From JBJXGE01 sp046154185 (GTDB taxonomy: Bacteria > Planctomycetota > UBA8108 > UBA1146 > JAJFFE01): a DNA stretch of 64,000 nt. The position numbers and the translations under genes are program-made. The DNA is taken from contig JBJXGE010000044.1 in assembly GCA_046154185.1 (NCBI GenBank), forward strand, positions 56,753-120,752, in the 5' to 3' direction. Positions 8,041-16,421 of the stretch are shown piece by piece (the stretch's first letter is position 1; each line of letters opens with the position of its first letter). The notes beneath the pieces were generated by a model. That model ran no database searches and was not told the DNA's origin. It saw only the letters and a program-made list of their open reading frames with translations.

Positions 8041-9778
8041 CGCCGCCGCTCCCGCCCGCCATCGTGTACGGATATCCGCAGCCCGAAAGCCCAATCAGCA
8101 GTTGCTCACGCGCGGCCGCGAAGCGCTCGCGATCACCGGTCGCCATGCTCTGCTCGAAGCCATCGAGCAGTTGTTCGATCGCCTCGCGTTGATACCTGTT
8201 GAGCTCCCCCAGTATGCGCTCGACGAACAACACAAGTTGCCGGTTCGGCAGCTCATCGCGCGGATAGAACTTGAGACTCTGCAGCTTTTGTACCGCGAGC
8301 GCGATCTGCGGCGAGTTCAATCCCTTCACATGCTGCGTCAACACGGTCTGAAACTTCTTGCCGGCCGACGGCACAAACGCCTCCACTTCGAGGATCCCGT
8401 TCAGATCATAGGTGAAGCGCACGTGGATCTCGGTGCCGGCCGGGCCGGGCGGAATTCCCGTTACGCGTAATTCGCCAAGCGGCAGATTGTCTTCGACGCG
8501 CCGCGCGTCGCCTTGGAAGACGCGCACCGTGATCTCGCGCTGATTGGCGTCGAGCGTGCTCACGATCTCTTCGCACGAAACTGGAATCGTTGTGTTGCGA
8601 TGGATGATCGGCATGAAGTAGCCGTCGCGGCGCTGCTGGCCAAACACCTTGACGATCTCGACACCGAGTGTGAAGGGACAGACGTCCGTCATCACCATGT
8701 CGCCAACGGCGGCGTCATCCGTAATCAGCGCCGCTTGCACGGCGGCGCCGAGCGCGACAACGTGATCCGGGTCAAACGTCACAAGGGGCTGCTTGCTGAA
8801 CAGCCTGGCTACGGTCTCGTGCACGATCGGCATCCGCGTCGCACCGCCGACTAAGATCACTTCGTCGACCGCTTCGGGGCCAAGGCTCGCGTCGCGCAAA
8901 ACGCGGCGCACGGGCGGCTCGAGGCGCCGCAGCAACTCCGCGCACTGCGTGCCAAAAATCTCGCGCGTGACGTGCACGATCGGCGCGTCGCTCGCGAATT
9001 CGCCGCGCCCGTCCGGCATTCGAAATGTGCTGCTCTCGTTCGCCGTGAGCGCACGTTTCGCGTGCTCAGCTTCTTGGCGCAACCGTGCGACGCGAAGCGG
9101 CTCGCGCATCTCCGCCGTTTCGAGCAGGAGACCATGTTGGCGCAGCGCCCACCCCATCAGCCGCTCCGTGAAGTCTTCGCCGCCGAGCTGACTCTCTCCA
9201 GAGGTCGCGGCAATTTCGAGTGTGCCTTCGAAAGTCTGCATCAGCGTGACGTCGAACGTGCCGCCGCCGAGATCAAAGACGAGAAGACGGCGATTCGCGT
9301 GGCGATCGTGAAAACCGTAGGTCAGTGCGGCCGCGGTTGGTTCGTTGATGATGCGGCGCACCGCGAAGCCGGCGAGTTCGCCGGCGATCTTCGTCGCCTT
9401 GCGTTGGTGGTCGTTGAAGTAGGCGGGCACGGTGATGACAGCTTCGGTCGGCGGCGCGCCGAGGAAAGCTTCGGCGTCGGCGCGCAGCGACCGCAAGACG
9501 AGACTCGAGAGTTCGCTCGGCGAAAACTTGTGGCGCCCCAGCGTCACTTCGCGGTCGGTTCCCATCCAGCGCTTAAAACTCGCGGCGCACCGTTCGGGCC
9601 GCGTCACGCGCAGTTCCCGCGCGGCGGCACCGACCAGCACGCGGTCGTCATCCAGCACGCCGACGATCGACGGGGTCAGCACCTCCCCCATGGCATTCGG
9701 AATCAGCCGAGGCGCGCCGTCCTGAAAGACCGCGACAAGTGAATTCGTCGTGCCGAGATCAATGCCGAGCAACGCCAT
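8027..9778 (-). CDS. Hsp70-family chaperone, HscC-like
   Basis: A 583-residue Hsp70, shorter than DnaK (about 640). The ATPase domain shows GIDLGTTNSLVAVF (5-18), VPAYFNDHQRKATKIAGELA, LLVFDLGGGTFDVTL and EVILVGGATRMPIV; the substrate-binding beta-domain includes VCPFTLGVEIV and a PLGELRVTGIPPGPAG segment. The C-terminal lid is short and lacks the acidic EEVD-like tail, which together with length fits HscC/DnaK-paralogue chaperones. It heads a three-gene minus-strand unit with a tail-anchored protein and a degenerate J-domain membrane protein, so it is probably a specialised, membrane-associated chaperone rather than the housekeeping DnaK. No GrpE or canonical DnaJ gene and no heat-shock operator is seen nearby. 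Confidence 0.88.
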   Translation of the reverse strand: MALLGIDLGTTNSLVAVFQDGAPRLIPNAMGEVLTPSIVGVLDDDRVLVGAAARELRVTRPERCAASFKRWMGTDREVTLGRHKFSPSELSSLVLRSLRADAEAFLGAPPTEAVITVPAYFNDHQRKATKIAGELAGFAVRRIINEPTAAALTYGFHDRHANRRLLVFDLGGGTFDVTLMQTFEGTLEIAATSGESQLGGEDFTERLMGWALRQHGLLLETAEMREPLRVARLRQEAEHAKRALTANESSTFRMPDGRGEFASDAPIVHVTREIFGTQCAELLRRLEPPVRRVLRDASLGPEAVDEVILVGGATRMPIVHETVARLFSKQPLVTFDPDHVVALGAAVQAALITDDAAVGDMVMTDVCPFTLGVEIVKVFGQQRRDGYFMPIIHRNTTIPVSCEEIVSTLDANQREITVRVFQGDARRVEDNLPLGELRVTGIPPGPAGTEIHVRFTYDLNGILEVEAFVPSAGKKFQTVLTQHVKGLNSPQIALAVQKLQSLKFYPRDELPNRQLVLFVERILGELNRYQREAIEQLLDGFEQSMATGDRERFAAAREQLLIGLSGCGYPYTMAGGSGGDGAR

Positions 9779-9894
9779 TGCGCGGATTCCTGGTGAAGGT
9801 TGAGCGTCGTGTTGCGAACTTCAATGAAGCCGACTCGCAGTGCGAGAGCCCAAGATTAGGGGAGGGAGTGCGGCTCGTAAAGGTCCGACGACCC

Positions 9895-10701
9895 TTAATC
9901 GCCGTTGCGCCAACGCAGCCAGTGAATCGCGAGCCGGCGGCGGATCTTCGCGAGTCGCTCGCGGCCACTACGAGGAACTCCAAGCGAAGCAGTAGCGGCG
10001 GGCCGCGACTCGTGACGATAGATGCACCGGAGATGCGTAGCGCGCAGGCGCTGCGTGGCGCGCAAGTAAGCGTCGACACGCGCTTCGAAAATGCGCGCGA
10101 CGTGCGTGAGCGGGTAGCGCCACGACGCGAGACTCCAATGACCGTAGATCGGCCGGGCAAACTCCTCGCGCCGCACCAAGAAGACTTGATCACTGAAGCC
10201 GCCACCCAGCGCGAAATCGCCGACGAATTCGCGGCCATCGCGTTCGTCCCAATCGGCGCGCCAGGATGGATTCGCGACTGCGACGCGCGGGTCACGCTCC
10301 ATCAGTTCGATGGAGGGCGTCACCCAGTCACTCGGCGCGACGAGCGCGGCTTCGGCATCCCAGTGCACGAGCCACGGATTGCCGGGCATGGCGACGGCAA
10401 CCACCGCCCAATCGGTGTAGTGCGGAATGCGACCGAGATCGCGCGTTGAAAGTCCAACGCCAGCAAGCGCCGCCGGCAGCTGATCGCGCACAAAATAATA
10501 GGCGTCAATCTCGCCCGCCCGGCGCCGAGTTTCGGCGGAGCGACCCGCGGCCGCCACATCGTCGACGTTGTTGATCAGCACCACGCGCTGCGCAAACGAC
10601 CGGCATTGAGCGGCGATCAACGTGTCGAACCAACCCGGCGCCAGCACGCGGCGATAGGTGCGTTCGAAGACGTTCACGACTAAGTCGATTGCGGGAGTCA
10701 C
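9895..10701 (-). CDS. putative glycosyltransferase, GT2-like
   Basis: The open frame continues far upstream into the divergent gene, but the coherent protein starts around the GTG at 10701, giving about 268 residues. It begins with a short hydrophobic beta-strand (IDLVVNVFERTYRRVL), a loop with VLINNVDD, then HYTDWAVVAVAMPGNPWLVHWDAEA, where the WDAE acidic motif sits where family-2 transferases have the metal-binding DxD. FALGGGFSDQVFLVRREEF and a basic C-terminus follow. This is the layout of GT-A sugar transferases that act on the cytoplasmic face. It is divergent from the CMP-sugar synthetase fusion, so it may use the sugars made there. No close family is recognised, and the start is uncertain. 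Confidence 0.5.
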   Translation of the reverse strand: MTPAIDLVVNVFERTYRRVLAPGWFDTLIAAQCRSFAQRVVLINNVDDVAAAGRSAETRRRAGEIDAYYFVRDQLPAALAGVGLSTRDLGRIPHYTDWAVVAVAMPGNPWLVHWDAEAALVAPSDWVTPSIELMERDPRVAVANPSWRADWDERDGREFVGDFALGGGFSDQVFLVRREEFARPIYGHWSLASWRYPLTHVARIFEARVDAYLRATQRLRATHLRCIYRHESRPAATASLGVPRSGRERLAKIRRRLAIHWLRWRNGD

Positions 10702-10888
10702 GCCGGCAAATTCTAGTCGGAAGCGCCATTGGGTGTAGCCCACTTCGGCGGGCGCGGGACCGCCGCATGCTCGCGTGCAATAGCCGCTCACGCCACGCTC
10801 AAGCGCAAGGCTCGCCGCGGCCGATGATGGATGGGTCTGACCGCGTCGGCTGGTCCTAAACACATCACCACTGAGAGACGGCGTAACC

Positions 10889-12622
10889 TTGTCGCAGGAG
10901 AGTCCCCGCGCACCGCAGATCTCGCCGCCGGTGACGAGCAATCTCACCGTCGCCATCATTCCGGTCCGGGGCGGATCGCGCGGTATTCCGCGCAAGAATG
11001 CGCGGCTCCTCGCCGGCAAACCGCTCCTCGCGTATGCGATCGAGGCGGCGCGCGGTGCACCGTCCATCGCCCGCGTTGTCGTATCGACTGACGACGCGGA
11101 ACTCGCTGAGATCGCGCACCGCTTCGGTGCCGAGACCATCGAGCGGCCGATCGCGCTCGCCGCTGATCACGTCGGCCTCGACGCTGTGATCTGCGACGCC
11201 GTCGCGACGTTGGAGCGCACCGGTGTGTGGCCGACTCGCATTGTGACGATTCAAGCGACTTGTCCGCTTGTGTCGACCGCGACGATCGAACGAGCTTGCC
11301 TTCTGTTCGACGAGAGCGAGAGCGACACCGTGCTGACGGTGGTCGACGATCGTCACCTCTCGTGGACGGGCGAAAACGCCGCGGCCGTGGCGGCCGGCGC
11401 GCTCGTGCCCGCCTATGGTGCGCGAGTGAATCGTCAACAGTTGCCGCCGCGACTGCGCGAAACCGGCGGGGTCGTGGTCTGTAGCCGTGCGACCTTGGCG
11501 CGCGGTTCGCGCTTCGGCGTGCGCGTGCGAGCGCTCGAAGTGGCGAAAGTCGAGTCGATCGATGTCGACGACTACTTCGATTGGTGGTTGGCGGAAAAGT
11601 CGCTCAAGCGCCGACGAATTTGTTTTCACGTGCTCGGCACGCCGGAACTCGGGCTCGGCCATGTGTATCGCGCATTGACGCTCGCCGATCGCCTCATCGA
11701 TCACGAACTGCAGTTCGTCGTGCCGCAAGACTCGGCGCTGGCGGCGGCATTGATTGCGCGGCGTTTCTATCCCGTCGTCGCGGCGCCGGCCGCGGAGGTG
11801 CTCAAGACGATTCTCGCCGGCAAGCCGGATCTCGTCATCAATGATGTACTCGACACGGATGACGCGTTCATGCGGCCACTGGCCGCGGCGGGTCCCGCGA
11901 TCATCAACTTCGAGGACCTCGGCGCGGGAAGCCACTTCGCGGACGTCGTTATCAACGAGCTCTACGAACGTCATCCTGACGCTGGTCCAGGTCGTCTGTT
12001 CGCGGGCGCGGAATTCTGCTGCTTGCGAGACGAGTTTTACAGCGTCGATCGCTGTGCGCCGCGTGCACAAGTTGAGAATGTGTTGCTCCTCTTTGGCGGC
12101 ACGGATCCGGCGGGACTGACGCTCCGTAGCTTGCGCGCACTCGATGCAATTCCAGGGAGCTGGTCACTAACCGTCGTGCTCGGGCTTGGCTGTCGCGAGT
12201 CGTCGGAAATCGAGAAGTTTGCCGCGCAAGCGCTCCATCGAGTCGAGATCGTGCGCGACACGCGAGTCGTGAGTCGTTTCATGGCCGCTGCCGATATCGC
12301 GATCACCAGCGCCGGCCGCACCGTGCTCGAACTCGCGGCTCTCGGCGTGCCGATGGTAGTGATTGCGCAAAACGAGCGCGAAACGCGCCACGCCTTCGCA
12401 CGCACTTCGCCGGGTGTCGTGTACCTGGGACCAGCGGCGACGCTGGATCCGCGCGATCTGACACACACGGTGGAGCAGTTGGTCTCGAACGCACTCTTGC
12501 GGCGAAAAATGAGCGAAGTGCTCACGGGTGCGCGCGTCCGCGAGGGAATCGACAAGGTGCTCGCGTGCATCGCGAGTGTGCTTGAACACCGAAAACAGAA
12601 GGCGCTCGAGCATGCGTACTGA
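10889..12622 (+). CDS. fused CMP-nonulosonate cytidylyltransferase / PseG-like UDP-sugar hydrolase
   Basis: A 577-residue two-domain protein. Residues about 20-238 are a NeuA/PseF-type cytidylyltransferase (IIPVRGGSRGIPRKN, then STDDAELAEIA and QATCPL). Residues about 242-577 are a PseG/SpsG-type domain of the GT-B fold: LGTPELGLGHVYRALTLAD, LLLFGGTDPAG, and ADIAITSAGRTVLELAALG. In pseudaminic acid synthesis PseG removes UDP before the PseI condensation and PseF charges the product with CMP, so the fusion joins the steps on either side of the synthase encoded next (11 bp overlap). The longest frame uses TTG at 10889; a GTG at 10931 is an alternative and would lose only residues before the first beta-strand. 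The substrate (pseudaminic, legionaminic or other) is not fixed by the sequence. Confidence 0.82.
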   Translation: MSQESPRAPQISPPVTSNLTVAIIPVRGGSRGIPRKNARLLAGKPLLAYAIEAARGAPSIARVVVSTDDAELAEIAHRFGAETIERPIALAADHVGLDAVICDAVATLERTGVWPTRIVTIQATCPLVSTATIERACLLFDESESDTVLTVVDDRHLSWTGENAAAVAAGALVPAYGARVNRQQLPPRLRETGGVVVCSRATLARGSRFGVRVRALEVAKVESIDVDDYFDWWLAEKSLKRRRICFHVLGTPELGLGHVYRALTLADRLIDHELQFVVPQDSALAAALIARRFYPVVAAPAAEVLKTILAGKPDLVINDVLDTDDAFMRPLAAAGPAIINFEDLGAGSHFADVVINELYERHPDAGPGRLFAGAEFCCLRDEFYSVDRCAPRAQVENVLLLFGGTDPAGLTLRSLRALDAIPGSWSLTVVLGLGCRESSEIEKFAAQALHRVEIVRDTRVVSRFMAAADIAITSAGRTVLELAALGVPMVVIAQNERETRHAFARTSPGVVYLGPAATLDPRDLTHTVEQLVSNALLRRKMSEVLTGARVREGIDKVLACIASVLEHRKQKALEHAY

Positions 12623-13715
12623 AAACATCGGCGGAGTCGCGGTGAGTCGAGAGCGGCCGTTTCTCATCTTGGAAGCCGGCGTCAATCACGAGTGCAGCCT
12701 GTCGACCGCCATGGAGATGGTCGACGCGGCCGCCGACGCCGGCGCGGATATGATCAAGTTCCAGAGCTACAAAGCGGAAACACTCGCGAGTCGCGTAAGC
12801 CCGGCTTATTGGGACCGGCGCCAGGAGTCAGCGGCAAGTCAATTCGAACTCTTCCAGCGCCATGATCGTTTCGGCGACGTCGAGTACCGGCTGCTCGCCG
12901 AGCGTTGCGCGGCGCGCGGAATCTTGTTTTGCTCGACGCCGTTCGATCTGCACTTCGTCGAGATGCTCGCGCCGCTCGTCCCGATCTATAAGGTGGCGTC
13001 GGCCGATATCACGAATTACGCGCTGTTGCGCGCCGTCGCCGCGACCGGACTGCCGGTGCTGCTTTCGACCGGTGCGTCGTATCTTGGCGAAGTCGAGGCG
13101 GCCGTGCGACTCCTCGAAACCGCGGGCACGCCGTCGGTGGCGTTGTTGCATTGCGTGCTCGAGTACCCGACGCCGCCGGCGCACGCGAACTTGCGCAGCA
13201 TTCCATACCTAAAAAATGTCTTTCCCAGTCATACGATCGGCTACTCCGATCACGTGCCGCCCGTTCACGACTGCCTCGCGTTGTTTCTTGCGTGGGTCGC
13301 GGGCGCCGACATCTTGGAAAAGCACTTCACGCTCGACAAGTCACTGCCTGGCAACGATCACTACCATGCGATGGACCCCGATGACGTGCGGGCCTTCGTG
13401 GCGCGCGTGAGCTGCGCACGCAGCATGTTGGGAAGCCGCACGAAGACAGTGCTGGATTGTGAGCTATCGGCGCGCAAGTTTGCGCGCCGCAGCTTGGTGG
13501 CGGCGCATGACCTCAAGGCCGGCACGATCATCGACGCGAACGCTCTCATCGCCAAGCGACCGGGGACGGGTATCGGCCCTGAGTTCGAAGAGCTCGTCGT
13601 CGGGCGACGCGTTGTTTGTGACGTCGCGGCGGATGCGGCAATCGAGTGGGAGATGCTGGGAAGTGTCGTGGGGACGAAAGCGCCGCCGGTCGAGTTGGCA
13701 CGCACACGCGACTGA
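12612..13715 (+). CDS. N-acetylneuraminate/pseudaminate synthase family protein (NeuB/PseI)
   Basis: A 367-residue protein with a NeuB TIM-barrel (about residues 15-270: AGVNHECSLSTAMEMVDAA, ADMIKFQSYKAETL, VYKVASADITN-type segment, GYSDHV and EKHFTLDKSLPGNDH) and a C-terminal SAF domain (about 290-360: RRSLVAAHDLKAGTII, KRPGTGIGP). It condenses phosphoenolpyruvate with a 6-carbon amino sugar to give a nonulosonic acid. The ATG at 12612 is preceded by AGAAGG and overlaps the upstream fusion gene by 11 bp; the frame stays open upstream but over that gene. With the PseG-like partner fused upstream, a PseI role is plausible. It is distinct from the partial synthase at the left end, so the genome carries at least two. 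Confidence 0.9.
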   Translation: MRTENIGGVAVSRERPFLILEAGVNHECSLSTAMEMVDAAADAGADMIKFQSYKAETLASRVSPAYWDRRQESAASQFELFQRHDRFGDVEYRLLAERCAARGILFCSTPFDLHFVEMLAPLVPIYKVASADITNYALLRAVAATGLPVLLSTGASYLGEVEAAVRLLETAGTPSVALLHCVLEYPTPPAHANLRSIPYLKNVFPSHTIGYSDHVPPVHDCLALFLAWVAGADILEKHFTLDKSLPGNDHYHAMDPDDVRAFVARVSCARSMLGSRTKTVLDCELSARKFARRSLVAAHDLKAGTIIDANALIAKRPGTGIGPEFEELVVGRRVVCDVAADAAIEWEMLGSVVGTKAPPVELARTRD

Positions 13716-13742
13716 ACTCGCGGCTTACAGGAGCCCTCAACC

Positions 13743-14972
13743 ATGTACGTGCTCCTTACCGGCGCGCGCAAAAACGCGGGCGACTATCTCATTGCGCACG
13801 CGGCGCGTCGACTTTTCACGCACTACCTGCCGAACGAGGAAATACGAGAGTTTCCGTCCTGGCTACCAGTAGATGACGTTCTGGAACAGATCAATGCCGC
13901 GGCGGCGCTGATTCTATGTGGCGGCCCGGCAGTGCAGAGTGGGCTCGGCACCCGCATCTACCCGCTGCTCTCCGTGATCGATCGAATTCAAGTTCCGATT
14001 ATCGGTCTTGGACTCGGTTGGAAGTGTTTTCCCGGTGACGCGACCGATGTCGCCTGCGCCCGGTTGCCGGCGCACGCGCGACCCATTCTCCAGCGCTTGG
14101 CGACCGACTTCGCAATCACGGGCTGTCGCGATTCGGCGACGGTCGAGGTCTTACGAAATCACGGAGTTCACGGCGCCCAGCTACTCGGTTGCCCGGCGTG
14201 GTTCGAGCCGCGTTCGTGGGATCAGCCGCTTTGCGTACCGAAGACGATCAATCGAATCGTGTACACACCGGCCGAAGCGCCGCTGTTCGCCGACCAGAGT
14301 GTCGCCGTTTTGTGCTGGATCCGAAATCGTTTTCCCGAGGCGTTGATCACGTGTTCTTTTCACCGCGGCTGGGTCGTCGACGTCCACACCGAGGCGCTGC
14401 CGGCAGCGAGTGCCAGTCGCATTCGGGCCGCGGCGCTCCAACTCGGTGTCGAATGCGTTGATATTTCCGGAAGCGTTGCGGGCCTGGAGCGGTATGACGA
14501 CTACGACGTGCACATCGGTTATCGCGTGCACGCTCACTTGCGCATGCTCGCGCTGCGGCGACCGTCGTGGCTGATTGCCGAGGATAGTCGTGGGCGCGGA
14601 GCGCTTGCGGCGCACGAGCTGCCGCTCGTGTGCGCGGGGCGTGTGCCGAGCACGCTCGCGATTTGCGAGCGCGCGCTCGCGGCGCTCGGGCGGGCGGGGC
14701 GCGACTCCACACTCGCGCTGCGGCGCGCTGTGCGGCGCGTCGCACCGCGGGCGTTCGTTCGGCGCGGCGTCGTGGATGAGTTAGAGCGGGTCTTCGACGC
14801 GGAGCTTGTCAGCGGCTATCGCGGCATGCGGCGCGCGCTCGAATTGATCGCCGCGAAGCGGAGCGAATTCGCAGATTTTCTCTTCGCGCTCCCTCGGCCG
14901 CCGAAGGCTGGCGCGCTCGCGGCGCCGCGCGAGTCCTGCGGTGCTACGAACTCACCGGTTCCGACGCGTTGA
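13743..14972 (+). CDS. polysaccharide pyruvyltransferase family protein
   Basis: A 409-residue protein resembling the CsaB/WcaK pyruvyltransferase family. The N-terminus (TGARKNAGDYLIAHAARRLF) has the asparagine-glycine-rich loop of this GT-B-like fold, the middle has ILCGGPAVQSG and IGLGLGWKCFPGD, and a C-terminal YDVHIGYRVHAHLRMLAL segment matches the family's GxRxHA motif near residue 260. Family members transfer pyruvate from PEP to sugars of surface polymers. It lies 27 bp after the nonulosonate synthase and probably shares its operon, so it may decorate the same glycan. Its last 29 bp overlap the convergent HEAT-repeat gene. The acceptor is unknown and the C-terminal 110 residues are Arg/Ala-rich and not recognised. 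Confidence 0.68.
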   Translation: MYVLLTGARKNAGDYLIAHAARRLFTHYLPNEEIREFPSWLPVDDVLEQINAAAALILCGGPAVQSGLGTRIYPLLSVIDRIQVPIIGLGLGWKCFPGDATDVACARLPAHARPILQRLATDFAITGCRDSATVEVLRNHGVHGAQLLGCPAWFEPRSWDQPLCVPKTINRIVYTPAEAPLFADQSVAVLCWIRNRFPEALITCSFHRGWVVDVHTEALPAASASRIRAAALQLGVECVDISGSVAGLERYDDYDVHIGYRVHAHLRMLALRRPSWLIAEDSRGRGALAAHELPLVCAGRVPSTLAICERALAALGRAGRDSTLALRRAVRRVAPRAFVRRGVVDELERVFDAELVSGYRGMRRALELIAAKRSEFADFLFALPRPPKAGALAAPRESCGATNSPVPTR

Positions 14973-16413
14973 GCGCCTCATTTGCCATTTGGAGATCCTG
15001 CGGCACGTCGACAGAGAAGGGCGCGGTTTCGACGTCGTGTCCCGAAATGCGACGGAGCTGCGCAGCGGCGATGGTGCCGAGTTCCTTGAGCGTTTCGAGC
15101 GCATGATTGCGGACGATGGCCTCCGGATCGTGCTCCGCGAGCTGCGCGACGGCCTCGACGACCTCAGGCGATTTCGCGCCGCGCAACGCTGACAACGCGA
15201 GACAACGCATGCTGCGCGACTCGTCGCACAGGCACCGAAACACGGCGGAGCGCGCCTCGCTGCCGGCGCGACGTCCGAGCACGTGAATGATGCTGTAACA
15301 CAGTTCGGCATCGGAGAGCCGCGAGATGAGAAGTCGCGTCAGCTCGTCGCCGGGAACTTCGCCCAGAATTTCAGCCGCCATGCTTCGCACCCACCAGTCG
15401 GCATTGCTCTCGAAGATCGCGCGCACCGGAACGACGATGCGCGGATCGGTGCAACTCTTGAGCATTCCGAGTGCACCGATGCGGACGTCTTCGTCGGCGT
15501 CGCCAAGGAGCGAAGTGAGCGGCGCGACGAGGTCGCTCGAGATTTTTTGAATGCTCTGCATGGCGCGTTCGCGCAACCAAAAGGCCAGGCCGCTCGAGTG
15601 CATGAGAAAAGCGCGCAGCACGTGCTCCTGATCCGGCATCTCCTTGAGAAGGCTCACGGCCGTGTCGCGCAGCGCCGGGTCTTCGTCCGCCAAGATCGGG
15701 AGCAAATGCTCTTCGACGCGCGCGGGCGCGTTGCGCGCGAGCTTCGTCAGCGCGCGGGTCATGATCGAACGATGTTCGTGCTCCTCGTGGCCGAGTCGCT
15801 CGAAAAACGGCGCGATGATTTCCGGATTCTGGCTCTGCGCTAGCGACTCGATGACGAGGTGACGCACGACGGCGTCTTCGTCGTTGATCAAGTTGCGGAG
15901 AATCATGAAGATCGTGGCGTCCGCGACGTCACGGCCGAGCAGACGAACGGCGCGCTGGCGCAGCTTATCGGCCGGGTCGCGCAACATCGCTTTGAGATGG
16001 CCGAGGTACTTTTGCCATTGCGGACTGGCACTGATGAAGTCGAGCCCGAGTTCGCGGGCTTCGGGCTTTTGCGCTTGGAGCAGACTCGGGATCTGCGTGG
16101 CGGCGAAGTTGGGGGCAATGCGCCAACAGAGTTTCACCGCATCCAGTCGGACATCGCTGGATTTTCCGAGCACCTCTTTGAGGAGCGACGCTTCGATGCC
16201 AGCGGCCGGCGTGGATGCGACTGTCTCGCAAAAAGCTATGCGCACCTTGGTCTGCGGATGCGACAACATCCAAATCTGGTCCTTCGCGGCGAAGTCGGCA
16301 TGCGTCACGATTTGTTGCACGAGTTCGGTCAACTCTTCGGTCCGCGATGGACATTCGGATTGGAGTCGCTTGACTAACGCCGTGAGCGCCGTGCTCTTGC
16401 TGAACAGTGCCAT
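14944..16413 (-). CDS. HEAT-repeat scaffold protein
   Basis: A 489-residue, all-helical protein made of about ten HEAT-like repeats of roughly 35-40 residues; typical units include DEDAVVRHLVIESLAQSQNP, DEDPALRDTAVSLLKEMPDQ and DADEDVRIGALGMLKSC. There is no signal peptide or membrane segment, so it is a cytoplasmic scaffold. It is 8 bp downstream of the PilT-type gene and shares its strand with both PilT-type genes, making it a likely accessory of twitching-motility ATPase control or assembly. AAGGGAAA precedes the ATG at 16413. Its 3' end overlaps the convergent pyruvyltransferase-like gene by 29 bp. Repeat identification is clear; the pilus link is from context only. Confidence 0.75.
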   Translation of the reverse strand: MALFSKSTALTALVKRLQSECPSRTEELTELVQQIVTHADFAAKDQIWMLSHPQTKVRIAFCETVASTPAAGIEASLLKEVLGKSSDVRLDAVKLCWRIAPNFAATQIPSLLQAQKPEARELGLDFISASPQWQKYLGHLKAMLRDPADKLRQRAVRLLGRDVADATIFMILRNLINDEDAVVRHLVIESLAQSQNPEIIAPFFERLGHEEHEHRSIMTRALTKLARNAPARVEEHLLPILADEDPALRDTAVSLLKEMPDQEHVLRAFLMHSSGLAFWLRERAMQSIQKISSDLVAPLTSLLGDADEDVRIGALGMLKSCTDPRIVVPVRAIFESNADWWVRSMAAEILGEVPGDELTRLLISRLSDAELCYSIIHVLGRRAGSEARSAVFRCLCDESRSMRCLALSALRGAKSPEVVEAVAQLAEHDPEAIVRNHALETLKELGTIAAAQLRRISGHDVETAPFSVDVPQDLQMANEALNASEPVSS

Positions 16414-16421
16414 GATTTCCC

